Assembly (NCBI RefSeq): GCF_023159225.1
Contig: NC_063181.1
Span: 12,173,606-12,237,605, forward strand
Direction: 5' to 3'
DNA length: 64,000 nt
Source of the DNA: Perognathus longimembris pacificus
Lineage: Eukaryota > Chordata > Mammalia > Rodentia > Heteromyidae
Part shown: positions 1 to 10,832 of the stretch, one piece after another
Position numbering within the stretch: the stretch's first letter is position 1
Layout: every line of letters starts with the position of its first letter
Position numbers and translations under genes: made by a program
The notes under the pieces: generated by a model
The model's input: only the letters and a program-made list of their open reading frames with translations
The model's database searches: none
Told to the model about the DNA's origin: nothing

Positions 1-80
1 GAGCTGTGGCTCAAGTGGTAGAGCACTAGCCTTGAAAAAAAAAAAAAAGCTCAAGAAAGTCCCCAGACCCTAGGACTAGT
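1..80 (+). mobile_element. Geo-type SINE tail, cut by window start
   Basis: The window opens inside a Geo-like SINE module ('gctgtggctcaagtggtaga'), followed by an A-run and a decayed 'cccagaccctaggac' segment that corresponds to the end of the module. The head lies outside the window. The 3' end runs directly into a CA microsatellite. Confidence 0.75.
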
Positions 81-88
81 GCACACGC

Positions 89-125
<37 letters not shown>
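81..125. repeat. (CA)n microsatellite at a SINE tail
   Basis: Alternating CA with two CG interruptions near its start, directly abutting the Geo SINE tail. The position suggests that the array grew from the SINE 3' tail. Confidence 0.95.
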
Positions 126-128
<3 letters not shown>

Positions 129-1011
129 ATTGGATACATAGAGATGGTCTTTTTGTGGGGTGAGGTGAGGAGTAGGTAATTTCCAGATTACATTAAGGCT
201 TAACATTCCACAAACTTAAATCTTTTTTCCCCTAAGTTCTATGGCTAAAAAGGCAAAGCTTTTGACTCAACCCCAATCTGTATTCTAATTCTCTCGTAAG
301 CTACTAAAACGTTTTTCACGTAATCTATTTCCAGGCTAGATCATCTCATCTCTGAAAGTGTACAATTTAGCATTAGTCACCAGAATTTCAGGAAACATTC
401 TCTATGATCTTTGGAATCGAATCAAATGCTTGAATATCTAATAGAAAATTTTATTTGTCCTTATGGTATAAGAATTCTTAAGTAACTATGATCTGTGTGG
501 TTGAAGATGGCCTTAAAATTAATGAAGCCGGGGATAGCTCCTGGAAACAATCCCAGTCTCTCTTGGATGGCTAGAGAGGGACATAAAATTTTGCTCACCC
601 ATGAAATGATTATGCAGAAATTCAATGAACTCAGACGTTCTTCTCAATCAAAAAACAAAATTGTGAGTATCTTTCAAGATCAATAGAAGTAGCAAGAATG
701 TAGATAGGGCCGGGATTTCTTTTAAAACATTTTTCTTTCCATTTTTAGTCACTTCTAGATCTGGAAGAGTCATACACTAAAGACTCTTTTTCATATCATT
801 CTTGTCAGAACAACAATCAAAATACATCCCTCTCTGTGCATGTGTGCATGTATACTATGGTCTTTGTGTATTCCTTTTCATTGTGGATTCTGTTGGCATT
901 TGATTCTTTTTCTTTCTGTCTTTTAAACTTGAGTCATAAATCTCACTGATGGACTTGAAGTTCAGATCCCTTCTGCTGCTCTGTGGACCGAAGTCCTACA
1001 TACCCTGAGGG
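126..1011. other. No recognised feature
   Basis: AT-rich sequence without a repeat I can name. A 63-codon open stretch at 495-686 has no supporting signals and is treated as chance. Confidence 0.5.
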
Positions 1012-1311
1012 TCAGGTAAAGCTGTTCTTCATCGCTTGTTCAGGAGCATGTTGAAGTAGCACATCCATCTCCCAGGAATGTCGATGTGTGGGGCATAAAA
1101 ATTTCTTTTTCATCAACAGCAAGGATACAGCCCTGGGCATGTTATGGTTTTGGTGAAGTACAGTAAACTCTTCCTGGTCTACTGCATCAGATGGCATCCT
1201 CTCAAGAGCAGTATTTTTTATAGGCAATCTATTCAGTGCATATTCAGCCAGATCACTGACAGCAATCACCTGAGTCAATAGAAGTTCCAGATTAAGGGGA
1301 AACTGAGTCAA
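1012..1311 (-). other. Open stretch of 99 codons, possible exon or gene relic
   Basis: The minus strand is open from a non-ATG codon at 1311 to a TGA at 1012. An in-frame TAG lies three codons upstream (1318-1320). The translation is mixed in composition and not low-complexity, beginning with a leucine-rich stretch followed by 'SDLAEYALNRLP'. The first ATG-encoded methionine is at residue 39, so no convincing start is present. No splice signals were confirmed and I do not recognise the family. It could be an internal exon, a decayed processed copy, or chance. Confidence 0.2.
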
Positions 1312-1364
1312 CCATGTCTAGTGTGCTCATATTTAGAGTAAGTTTAACATGTTAAATTTTTTTA

Positions 1365-1850
1365 TTGAGAGATGTGGGGAGCAAGGAACTTTACAAAACA
1401 GTTGGTGGAAATGTAAACTAGTACAACCACTGTTGAAGGCTGTTTAGAGATTCCCAAAAAAAACTGAACGCAAAACTACTCTCTGATCCACCAATACGTT
1501 TCTTGAGCACTTTTTCAAAAGATTACAAGTCAAGATACAGAAAAAGACGCTTGCACACCTATGTTCATTACTACACTATTCACCATAGCCAACTTATAGA
1601 AATAGCCCAGACACTGTATAAGGGACAAATGGTTCAAAAATGTGATATGTATCATATGTATATATGACACATTCCATTATATGTAATGGAATTTCACCCA
1701 TCCTTCAGGGAAATGGGTGGGTAAAATTATGTTAAGTGAAGTGATTCAGGCTTAAAGGGATGAAGGACACATGTTTTCTAGTTTATCTAAATTATAAACA
1801 CGTATTAAAATATATACAGGGTCACAAAGCACTATCAGGTACATCTCTCC
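1365..1850 (+). mobile_element. LINE-1 fragment, ORF2 3' end and 3' UTR
   Basis: The text follows the typical end of mammalian L1 ORF2 on the plus strand: 'ggtggaaatgtaaactagta', then 'cactattcaccatagccaa', then the region equivalent to 'aaatgggtgg...ttaagtgaagt'. Reading frames are broken by many substitutions and the 5' part is absent. It is an old, dead, 5'-truncated copy. Confidence 0.85.
1671..1692. repeat. Perfect 9-bp inverted repeat, 4-nt loop
   Basis: ATTCCATTA at 1671-1679 is the exact reverse complement of TAATGGAAT at 1684-1692, separated by TATG. It lies inside the L1 fragment where other L1 copies read through without it, so it probably arose by local mutation. Confidence 0.8.
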
Positions 1851-2755
1851 TGAAATCAGGGGCTCAGTTAGCACTATTGTTCCTGATCTAAGACAAGCGA
1901 CAGGACATCATCTTTGCGTAGAAGGCAGTGGCAGAGCCAGAAGGTCAGTCCAGATACGGTCATTTCAAATCCAACCTTTTAAAATTCTGATAAGGGGGAA
2001 ATTCTGCAATGACTTTGGAACACTAGCAAATAAAGATTCTCCAAACTGTTCTACCCTTTAATTTCTCAACAGTGAGTCAACTGAAGATGTAAACAGCCTC
2101 ACCATCTTCTTTGAATGCACTATTTTATCTTTTTTCCCCCTTGTATACCACATGCACTTGGTAATTAGAAATTCCATATAGGAGTCAATTAATCTAATAA
2201 AAACCATTTTAGTCCTCCTTTAAAGTTTCGAAACCATATGAGTGAGCATGAACAGCATTTTGCATGTTTAAGGTTCACAGAATTGACTTTAAATGAGTTG
2301 GATGCATCTCCTAGCACATAGAGCGCTAGGGCAGTTCATTAGAACAGGCATGTATAACAATTACCAAAGCCATATTTTTTTTGAACGGCTTACATGATTA
2401 GAAGTCAGTCTCTTCTATGAAAATGTCCACTTAGCCACAAGTTATTTTATCAAGCTGGAAACAGACTTGATTTTTGTATTTTAATTTTTAAAAGGATAAG
2501 ACAGGACTTAAATTGGAGTTTAATGACCTGCAAATTCCCACCCTTCTCTTCCAGCACTGAGTTCCATCTAAGAAAGGACAGGCTTATTTCTGGAAATCAG
2601 TTTCTCTCCCTCTCCTCATATAAGCACAAGGCCAGAAGAAGATGTGCTGTTCTAAGAATAGTGAAACACACCACCTTTTCCATTTAATCCCTGCACACAT
2701 AGAGAGAAATTGAAAGACAGACTGAAAAACAAAATCTTAAGGTGACCTTTACAAG
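1851..2755. other. No recognised feature
   Basis: AT-rich sequence with no repeat, RNA gene or coding stretch that I can support. Confidence 0.5.
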
Positions 2756-2846
2756 TCTACCTCAAGTGGTAGGGCTTTGACTCTAGAGAGAGAACGCTGA
2801 ATGGCTGTGATTTGAGCAAAAAAGCCCAGGCACAACACCCAGGGAT

Positions 2847-2847
<1 letters not shown>
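2756..2847 (+). mobile_element. Degenerate Geo-like SINE tail
   Basis: 'cctcaagtggtagggctttg' matches the Geo A-box region, and 'gagcaaaaaagcccaggcac' its distal part. An inserted purine stretch separates them. The copy feeds into the CA array at its 3' end, like the copy at the window start. Confidence 0.55.

Positions 2848-2903
<56 letters not shown>
2848..2903. repeat. (CA)n microsatellite, about 28 units
   Basis: Uninterrupted CA repeat of about 56 bp. The open reading frames crossing it on both strands are repeat artefacts coding Thr-His or Cys-Val. Confidence 0.97.
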
Positions 2904-2908
<5 letters not shown>

Positions 2909-2909
2909 A

Positions 2910-3113
2910 AATCGCATGTGAGGGGCTGAGCACACTGCTCCGTTCCTGTACTTGGGAGAAAATGATAGGAAGTTTGTGGTCTGGGGCTGGCCCAAGTAAA
3001 GCTAGTGCAAAACTCTATGTGAAAAATAAACTCAAAGCAAAAGAACTAGGGGCTGCCTCAAGTGGTAGCATGCTTGTTTGCCTATAATGATGCCTTAGCT
3101 CAATTCCCCAGTA
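2910..3113 (+). mobile_element. Old 7SL-head + ID-tail dimeric SINE
   Basis: The left part ('gaggggctgagcacactgct' ... 'gtggtctggggctggcccaa' ... 'aaaactctatgtgaaaaata') follows a diverged B1/Alu-like 7SL-derived head. The right part ('aggggctgcctcaagtggta' ... 'gctcaattccccagta') follows an ID-like tRNA module. The tail continues into a purine tract. Confidence 0.55.
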
Positions 3114-3114
3114 T

Positions 3115-3183
3115 AGGAGGAGAAGGAGGAGGGGGAGGGTGGAGGAGAGGAAGGGAGGGAAGAAGGAAGGGAGGGAGGGGGGG
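3115..3183 (+). repeat. Polypurine (GGA/GGGA) tract
   Basis: Almost pure G/A for about 70 bp with many runs of three or more G. It directly follows a SINE 3' end and is probably an expanded tail. Such tracts can form triplex or quadruplex structures. Confidence 0.9.
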
Positions 3184-3403
3184 ACTACCAAAGAGATTCA
3201 GAAAGAAACATTGGGATTTAAATAGGAACTAGGAGATAGCTCAAGGAAGTTTTCTGGACCTTAGAGCAGATCCCTCAGAATTCAGTTGTGAACAGGGTTT
3301 GGCTGAGGTGAAAACACTAGAAGCTCACAGAACTATTTTCATACAATACTTGATGAGCTTCTCAATGAAGAACAAATATCCTATTTTCAAGATTTTATTT
3401 TTT

Positions 3404-3535
3404 TTAAGTTTTATTTTAAAACTGATGTACAGAGAGGTTACAGTTTCATACGTTAGGCATTGGATACATTTCTTGTACTGTTTGTTACCTTGTCCCTCAT
3501 GCCCCCCTCCCCCCTCCCCCTTTCCCCCCCTTATT
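3404..3535 (-). mobile_element. L1 3'-UTR fragment
   Basis: The reverse complement reads from a G-rich polypurine tract to 'aacaaacagtacaagaaatg' and 'tgtaacctctctgtacatca', then an A-rich end. This matches the 3' ends at 25.9, 48.6 and 53.5 kb in the opposite orientation. Confidence 0.8.
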
Positions 3536-3539
3536 TTCA

Positions 3540-4511
3540 AGATTTTAAAAGAAACTCGAAGTACATTCTCTCAGCCTCTGCACAGAGACTAGCACCATGA
3601 GACCACTCCAAGAATCATGAGACAATATTCTTGGCCATGACTGTGATATTTTCACTATGGGTGCACAAGCCATACAGAATATACAGAATGACCAAATACA
3701 ACGAGATCACAAAACTGGATGTTCTAAGAAGAGCTACAGGTGATTCGTTGGCCTAAGACTGGTTAACAGACATGGATAAGATATCTTTGGGGGATTCCCC
3801 AAAGACAGCTGAGATGCTTAGAGATGCTGTTAGGTGGAGAACGGTGAGAGAAACATCATAATTGGGGTTTAAAAATAAATGCAATTGCATTGGTGCCTCA
3901 AAGCTATTTCTGGGAGAACTCCAAGTTTACTCGTTTCACACAGCTGATTCTGGCATCCTGCTCAGAGAGTACAACAAGACTAACTCATAAATCAGTCATT
4001 TCAGTGGCTTAGAATATAAGGAATATGTGTACCTAAGGAAAATATTTCTAGTACAAAAATGAAATTAATGCAACCTTTTAACTTAATTTTTAAAATTAGA
4101 CTTTAAAAACGTAACACACATTAAAAAATCATAACATATTTTCTTCAACAAATAACAAAGACTGTAAGGGCATGCTAAAACAGGAAACTGCAACTACTTA
4201 ATGATGCAAATAATTACCAAGTAATTATCCTAATAACACACATTAAGGGATGGAAGTCAAGAATCGATATATTTAGAAAAAATAGAAAAATTTAGTTTAC
4301 TCTGAAGGAAAATACTTCATAGAAGACTCTATGTCTTAGTTATAAAACATATCAGACCTCATACCTTAGGAATAAAATAATATCACAAGAAATCCGATGC
4401 CACATTCCATCAAAATCTCTACCCCAAAACTACCATTTTCAGCCACTAAACAGAAGGCACTTCTCAGCTTCCTTTGACCTTGGACGAAAATCACTATAAA
4501 GCAGGCTTTGG

Positions 4512-4512
<1 letters not shown>
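3540..4512. other. No recognised feature
   Basis: AT-rich sequence without a named repeat or coding potential. Confidence 0.5.

Positions 4513-4545
<33 letters not shown>
4513..4545 (+). repeat. Poly-G run of 33 nt
   Basis: A continuous run of 33 guanines preceded by GC and followed by 'aagaggggaggaaaggg'. G homopolymers this long are rare in mammalian genomes. Quadruplex formation and length error in assembly are both plausible. Confidence 0.9.
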
Positions 4546-4546
<1 letters not shown>

Positions 4547-4616
4547 AGAGGGGAGGAAAGGGTATCAGCAGCAGTTCTTCATATGCATATGTAAGAATAC
4601 TAAATGTATAAAACTA

Positions 4617-4854
4617 CAAGCTCTCACTTGTGATCTAGGATCACAACTCTACTACTCTGGAGGCTGAGAACTGAGAACTGAAGTTCAAAGCCGGCCCAGG
4701 AAAGAAAATTCATTCATGACACTCTCATCTCCAATAACCTACCACAAAAAAAGAGCTGGGAGAATCCATGCTATACTCCTTGTGGAAATATGACACTATC
4801 AGTCTTCACACTGACAATAAATATTTTCCAAATTAGAGAAAGAGAGAGAGAAAT

Positions 4855-4897
<43 letters not shown>

Positions 4898-5012
4898 GGA
4901 AGTGGAATTGTGGCTTAAGTGGTAGGGCACTATCCTTGAGCAAAAGTATTCCAGGGACAGTACCCAAACCCTGAGTTCAAACCCTGGGACCAGCACAAAA
5001 GAAAATAATAAT
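4617..5012 (+). mobile_element. 7SL-head + Geo-tail SINE split by (GA)n
   Basis: The head at 4617-4747 ('ctctggaggctgagaactga' ... 'acactctcatctccaataac') resembles the 7SL/B1-like module. The Geo tail at 4894-5012 has 'ggcttaagtggtagggcact' and 'ctgagttcaaaccctgggac'. Between them lie about 90 bp of other sequence and a GA array. The two parts may be one split element or two neighbours. Confidence 0.6.
4838..4893. repeat. (GA)n microsatellite
   Basis: GA dinucleotide repeat with an interruption near 4851-4859, immediately 5' of a Geo SINE module. Confidence 0.95.
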
Positions 5013-5138
5013 GATAAACCTGTTGAAATTGTTTTAAGAAGCAGAGGAGTATAAGAAAGAGTGATAGAGGGGGTGAACTTGAAAGGATATATTGCATAGC
5101 CCTTGTAACTAATGTATGCTAATAAAAATATTAATCAG

Positions 5139-5300
5139 ACAGGTGCCAGTAACTCATATCTGTAATCCTAGCTACTCAAGAGACTGAGATTTGAAGTGCA
5201 AGGACAGCCCACTAGGAAAGTCCATGAGATTCTAATCTCCAATTAACCACACACACCCTACCACTGTGGCTCAAGTGGTAGAGCACTAGCCTTGCGAAAG
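5139..5300 (+). mobile_element. 7SL-head + Geo-tail SINE, 3' truncated
   Basis: The head reads 'ctgtaatcctagctactcaa', then 'gagattctaatctccaatta'. The Geo module starts at 'ctgtggctcaagtggtagag' and stops at 'agccttgcgaaagaaa', so the distal B-box region is missing. Confidence 0.85.
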
Positions 5301-5850
5301 AAAAAGAAATAATGAAAAAGAGAGATAAAAGAAAGAACAAAGTGAGAGCTGTACCCCTAAATGTACAGTAAAGCCATTCAGCAGGAAAAGAGAAAGCTCT
5401 GACTCCTCAGCCTTTATTCCTGACCTGAAGCTCTGACCTTTTCTCCATTGCTAAGAAATGTCCCATGAATCAGAATGAATTGGCTACAGAACAATGTTTT
5501 CTCTGTGAGTATTAACTAGCAAATGGTATATAACAAATCATATTAAAAATGAATCAATTAACATAATAATTATTTGGTTCCTGTCACAGATTCTGTGTGA
5601 AAGGAATCTGCAAGTTGTTTGGCTGGGCAGTTCTGGGTTAGCAGTGTCATAAAGCTACAATAGATTGTACAGGGGTTGCAATCATTCAAGGTCTTTGGAG
5701 CTGAGCAATCCTCTTCTGAAGTATCTTACTGACAGGGCTGGAAAGTCAGCTCCCATTTATTGGGATGACCTCATTTCTCCAGCAGGTAGATTTCTGGAAG
5801 CCCCCTACATCCTCACAGAATGGGAGCTGACTTCTCACAGGATAAGCAAT

Positions 5851-5852
<2 letters not shown>

Positions 5853-5905
<53 letters not shown>
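5853..5905. repeat. (GA)n microsatellite
   Basis: About 26 uninterrupted GA units. The overlapping 129- and 88-codon open stretches are produced by this array (Arg-Glu repeats) and are not genes. Confidence 0.97.
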
Positions 5906-5909
<4 letters not shown>

Positions 5910-6995
5910 CATGCTAAAGAATGCCTTTCTGCTTCTAGTCTCAAAAGTCATATCTCATCCATCTTGCCATGCTATTGGTCAAATAGATCAGTACTCATTC
6001 ACTGTGGGATGGATGACAAGGGTGTGGATATCAGAAGGCAAGAAGACCTTGTGAGCTGGTCCTCTCTTTCACTTTGCCTTTCCTAGGATGGAAAATAAAA
6101 CCAGTAGTAGTCCATTTTCAAGACAAGGCATCTGACCCTAAGGGAAAAGTTAAGAAGAGTTTGCATACACAATGACTTACCAGCTTACAGATGTGATGGT
6201 CGGAAAGTTCACGCACTTGGAAGTTTCCTAGACAAAGAGTCACACATAGCGTATCAAAAGCCAGCCAACTAGCAGGCAAAGGGATGGACCACAATAGTGA
6301 GAAAGCAAGGAAAAAGATGTGCATGCCAGAAAGCCTTCCTGTCACAAGAGAACAAAGAGGGATGGAGATAACAAAGGCCTCCTAAAATTCAACCAAGAAC
6401 AAAAGGTTTCTATGGGATAGGAAGATCATCCAATAGAAAATAATGAGACTTAGGTGATGTCGAGGAAGATGCATACACCGCGTAGTACTCAGCCCCTGAG
6501 GGACAGGGAAGGGATTTGCCCATTAGGGGCTAAACTACTTACTGCCACCTCTGGGGGCGTGCCTGCCTAGCAGACACTTGATCTTGTGGGGCCACCATAG
6601 GAGTCTCATTTCTGGTCTCCAAGTCTGTTCCGTGAGCTTGGCAGGTGACTGTGTTTCTCACTAGGATCTCCCCATGCTTGCTTGCCTTCCTTAACAAACA
6701 GTTCCTGTTAACTTCCTACTCAACACTGAATCTAGAAAGATCTTTTTCAAGCTGTACCCAGGTTATAAAATCACAAGCATAGTGGACCGAGACTCTCACA
6801 GATTCTGTCACCTAAGTAGAGACAAAAAGCCAACTAAAATAGCTACAAAAATAGCATGCACAATGTCAAGCTTTACCTTTACAATTTTAACTATGTTTCC
6901 TATTTTTAATTTGGCAAACTGCCTGGTTCTCCTCAAGCTATTTACTTGGCTGATGCTTATTTATTTACTCAGTAGCATTTAATCTACATCCACCA
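5906..6995. other. No recognised feature
   Basis: Apparently unique sequence. Its open stretches (6118-6345 minus, 6782-6982 plus) show no coding signature. Confidence 0.5.
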
Positions 6996-6999
6996 GCTT

Positions 7000-7649
7000 T
7001 ACTGAGGTATAATTGACAAACAAAAATGTATATATTTAAAGTATATAACATGGTATTTTGATATACACATATATTGTGAAGTAATTATCACTAGTAAGTG
7101 AAATACCGTAATTATCATCTCACTTAATTGCAAGCATGTGTGAGTGTGTTGAGAACACTTAAGATCCACTCTTGGTGCATAGTTCAATGTGTAGCACAAC
7201 ATTATTTCTGAGAGCCACCATGTGGCTGACTATATCTCCAGAACTCATTCTTAATCGAAGCTGTGCACCATTTGGCCAATATCCTTCAGCCCCACCCCTT
7301 CCAGGTCCTGGCAGTCAACTTTCTACTTCTGAGTTTCACTTGTTTGGATCCTGTGTGTTAATGAGATGATGCAGCACTGGTCTTCCTGTATCTGCTTTAC
7401 TCCACCTAGCATAGCATCCTCCAGGTTCCAGTTGTTGCTGAGAGCAGTTTCTTCTCCTTTTTCAGGCTGAGTAATATTTCACAAAGAAACAAATTTTTTT
7501 CTTCATCCATTTATTCATGGATGGGGGCTAAGGTGTCTCTGTCTTGATTATAGTGGATAAGCTTCCAGGACCATAGCAGTACGGATAACCCTTGGGATGC
7601 TGACAGGAACAGAATTGCTAGATCATACGGTAGTTCTGTTTATTTCATT
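7000..7649 (-). mobile_element. Ancient L1M-type element, 3' end
   Basis: Read on the minus strand, this runs from the last part of ORF2 ('cccccatccatgaataaatg', 'gtaatattactcagcctgaa'-like text) to a classical L1M 3' UTR ending near 'tgtttgtcaattatacctca'. Frames are destroyed. The element continues beyond an inserted SINE at 7650-7888. Confidence 0.85.
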
Positions 7650-7888
7650 TTGCCAGTTCTAGGGCTTGAACTCAGGGACTGGGTTCTGTCCCTAAGCCTC
7701 TTTGTGTTCAAAGGTAATAGTGCTCAACCACTTGAGCCATAGCACCACTTCTGGTATCTTCTAGTGGCTTTTAATTGGAGATAAGAGTCTCACAGCCTTT
7801 CCTGCCCAGTCTGGCTTCAAACCACAAACCTCATATCCCAGCTGCCTGAGCAGCTAGGACTACAGGTGTGAGACATCAGCACCCAGCC
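7650..7888 (-). mobile_element. 7SL-head + Geo-tail SINE inside L1M
   Basis: The reverse complement gives a head with 'ctgtagtcctagctgctcag' and 'gagactcttatctccaatta', then a Geo tail with 'ctcaagtggttgagcactat' and 'ctgagttcaagccctagaac'. It interrupts L1M text that resumes at 7889, so it is younger than that L1. Confidence 0.9.
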
Positions 7889-8275
7889 TCAGTTTTTAAT
7901 TGTTTGAAGAACCTCCATACATATGGTAGAGCTATTGTCTTATGCAATACCTCTTAACAGGTATTGTGGAATAATATCTCTCCTTTTCACTTTATCGTTG
8001 TGTTCTTCAGCTCTAGAATTTCTGTTTGGCTTCTTTTATGGTTTCTTCTTCCTTGAACTGTTCATTTTGTCCTTATTTTTTTATCATTTCATGTAAGCAT
8101 TTTTTCTTGTAGCTCTCTGAGCTGCTTTTAAAATGATTATCTTGCATAATCACAGATCTCTATTTCTTAGGGTCCATCACTACATTACTGTGTTTCTTTG
8201 GTGAGTCACATTGACCTGATTTATCTCCAATCCCTGTGCTTTTATGTGGCTTTGCACATTTGAAGAAATAGTTCT
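7889..8275 (-). mobile_element. Ancient L1M continued: ORF2 remnant, then 5' region
   Basis: Positions 7889-7965 match, in antisense, the L1 ORF2 text just upstream of the part at 7649 ('aagaacctccatacatatgg'). From about 7975 the text instead resembles antisense ORF1/5'-UTR of old L1M or HAL1 elements ('cagctctagaatttctgttt', 'tctatttcttagggtccatc'). A large internal deletion or a second fragment is implied near 7970. Confidence 0.65.
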
Positions 8276-8990
8276 TATAGACTGGAGAAAGCCCTCGCCC
8301 AGGCAGCCACCCAGAAATTCTCTATCAAGTCAATTCAGGGATATGTGGGAACCAACTGACTTAGTGCCTGGGTCAGAAGGCAGGCAGAGGTGGTACACTG
8401 ATTCCCAGGGAGTATCCTGTATCTTAGATCTAAATGAGTAGGCCCAGTACTTACATCTATAGAAGCAAGCCTAGAACCTGGTTCCTGGGGTAAAGGTATG
8501 AAATCTGGATCCAAGTGGCACTGACACCGTCTGATCATTGTATCCACCAAGATAGATGTGTGGCCTTGCTCTGTAGGGATGGGTGTCAGGCCTGGTTCTG
8601 AGGATATGGGACAGGATGGTACTAACCTGATGCTAGAAGAGATTATGAGCCTGAAGATGTAGAACCTAAGGACACAGGGACAGACCTTGGTTTTCAAAGG
8701 ACCAAGCCTCACCTGGAGCCTAGATCTGCATGGGGCTCATCCAAGGCCTGATTGTGCAAGGACCGCCATGCAGAGTATGCATGCTGAACCCACAGAGGAT
8801 GAGGTGATACTAAAGTGATCCTATGGGCTACAGGCTTAACTTGGCCCCGGAGTTGGGGCTAAGTTCACTGAGATGGGCCTAGGGCTGTGATCTGAGACAA
8901 AGCTGTATATTAGTTTCATTCCATCTGCTCCATACTGAGGAGTTCCTGTCTCCACTCTGTTGCCTGGGCTGACAGGAAGGGTGACATGGA
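8276..8990 (-). mobile_element. Probable L1M 5'-UTR, degenerate tandem region
   Basis: A GC-richer block with a loose recurring theme ('agcctagaacctggttcctg', 'ggcctggttctgaggatatg', 'tcacctggagcctagatctg'). Old L1M 5' UTRs carry decayed tandem repeats of this kind, and the block abuts antisense L1M text. The 125-codon open stretch at 8335-8712 minus lies wholly within it and is not considered a gene. Confidence 0.5.
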
Positions 8991-10590
8991 GAATATGAAA
9001 CTCCCCTTCTTTGCTTCTTCAGGTGTCTTCACGTAATTCTATATCCCACTCATATCCTGGAATGTTTTTGATCTCTTATAAAGTTATTTCTGTGAGAATG
9101 TGATTGTTCAAACTGTCTGTGAAAGGAGGCACTTTGAAGGCTTCTATTTAGCTCCCTTACTAATATCACTCTCAACATTATAAGCTCTTACCATTAAATT
9201 CAGGTGACAAATAACATCTGTCAGAAACAGGAGTTATCATTAGGTTTTTGTTTTTAAGATCTGAGCAGTCAATTCTAATGGCAAGCTATGTTTTATTAGC
9301 CAAGATGCACTGGTAACTGAGAGTATCAATAACTAGAGAAGCTCTCACAACATTAACCAATTCCTGAACTAATGAACTGAGTAATTCATCCCATTTAGTA
9401 GACCTCCGGACTTGCGTGATCTCAACTGATCATTCCTAGCTCTTGGCTTTGACAAATAACTTACATTTATTTTGCAATCTCTGCAAGAGTTATTCTCAGA
9501 TTACCTTATAGTGTGTTCAATTAAGAGAATCAGACTACATTTTTTCCTTGTCCTTACAGCTAATAACCTTAATGTGTTTTCATATTTTCTCACAGCACAT
9601 AAGTTGAAATAAACTTACAAATGCTTGATTATGCAAAACTCAGCCTATGATATCATTCTCCTGGGAATCCAGCAGAAAATAGTCTTTCTTGTGGCATAAG
9701 TTTTCAATCACCATACACTACCTGCACATTCACATGCAATTATAAAGTATAGGTTCTCCATTACAGGATATGCACACAGCAAATACTGAGCAAGTCCAAG
9801 TTGGACAAGGGTTGGGAGCTGTAGTTAAAACAACTTGGCATGAGGATGTCAAGAAGATACACGTGCAATGCAATTGATTACAAATAGTTCAATGAAAAAG
9901 CAAAGAAGTTCGGCTAAACACACTAGTGTGGCATCTATTGGTTCTTCCCCAAGCTATCCCTTCCTAAAATGGATATGCCTTATCTGTCTATCTGTTCAGA
10001 AAAAAATCTGTTAGCAGATTTGCCTCTCTGTTTTAAAAGATAGACTTAAATCACATTCTAATTGTCAGGTAATGTGCGTGATTTCAGGGGGAAATTCAAG
10101 CATCTGTGGCATTCACAAGGACTAGTTATCGCCAACTGTGCCTGGGTTTTTACACAATTTTGGTGTCCATGTGCATAATCTTCTAAGTGCATTCAAATTT
10201 CATATGTGTTAGAATTTTTATGAAGACAATTCACTAAAACGACTCCGGGTTCTAACCAAATGTACAACTTGTTCCATTTCAAACACGCTAACTTTAATTT
10301 TCAAATATATTTACGCATATATATCATTTCACAATTATAGTTTAGGTAGTACAAAATGCATCATTATAATTATATATTCGTCATTATAAATACATATGAT
10401 TTGGCCAATACAAATACTTAAATTACTGCTTAGGCTTTATTTGTGTCTTCAAGAGAGTTTTACAAGGTTGCGACAGAGGAGAGCATTAATGAACTATGAA
10501 TAATGGATGGTTGGATTATGGAAAGAATAGGCAACTGCATACAACAGGAAAAAAGAGACCCACAGTCTTGGCTTTACTGCTCATCAATTT
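8991..10590. other. No recognised feature
   Basis: About 1.6 kb of AT-rich, apparently unique sequence with no long open frame and no obvious repeat. Confidence 0.5.
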
Positions 10591-10606
10591 ACTAATAACA
10601 CTTTTT

Positions 10607-10816
10607 TTTTTTTTTTTTTTTTGCCAGTCCTGGGCCTTGCTTGGACTCAGGGCCCAAGCACCGTCCCTGGCTTCTTCCCGCTCAAGGCTAGCACTCTGCC
10701 ACCTGAGCCACAGCGCCCCTTCTGGCCGTTTTCCATATATGTGGTGCTGGGGAATCGAACCCAGGGCTTCATGTGTAGGAGGCAAGCACTCTTGCCACTA
10801 GGCCATATTCCCAGCC
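10607..10816 (-). mobile_element. IDL-Geo SINE with perfect target duplication
   Basis: The poly-T start, reverse-complement Geo ('gccagtcctgggccttg' ... 'tgagccacagcgccccttct') and reverse-complement ID-like half ('ggtgctggggaatcgaaccc') are complete. A 16-bp duplication beginning 'actaataacac' lies at 10591-10606 and 10817-10832. It carries the 'gcgggaagaag' variant in its Geo half. Confidence 0.97.
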
Positions 10817-10832
10817 ACTAATAACACTTTTT

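Noticed and set aside
2783..3087. Open frames on both strands across the CA array
   Set aside because: The translation is a Thr-His or Cys-Val repeat generated by (CA)n. The same applies to frames at 19133-19460, 44315-44500, 45560-45853, 46129-46377 and 53648-53881.
5665..6086. 129- and 88-codon open frames
   Set aside because: Openness is caused by the GA array (Arg-Glu repeats), and no start, splice or domain support exists.
8335..8712. 125-codon minus-strand frame
   Set aside because: It falls in a degenerate tandem block interpreted as an old L1M 5' UTR. The quasi-repetitive Pro/Leu/Thr pattern follows the DNA repeat.
10496..10821. Repeated open frames with similar proteins on both strands
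   Set aside because: These are translations of IDL-Geo SINEs. The same peptides recur at 12956, 43499, 47691, 51125 and 60970 because the SINE recurs.
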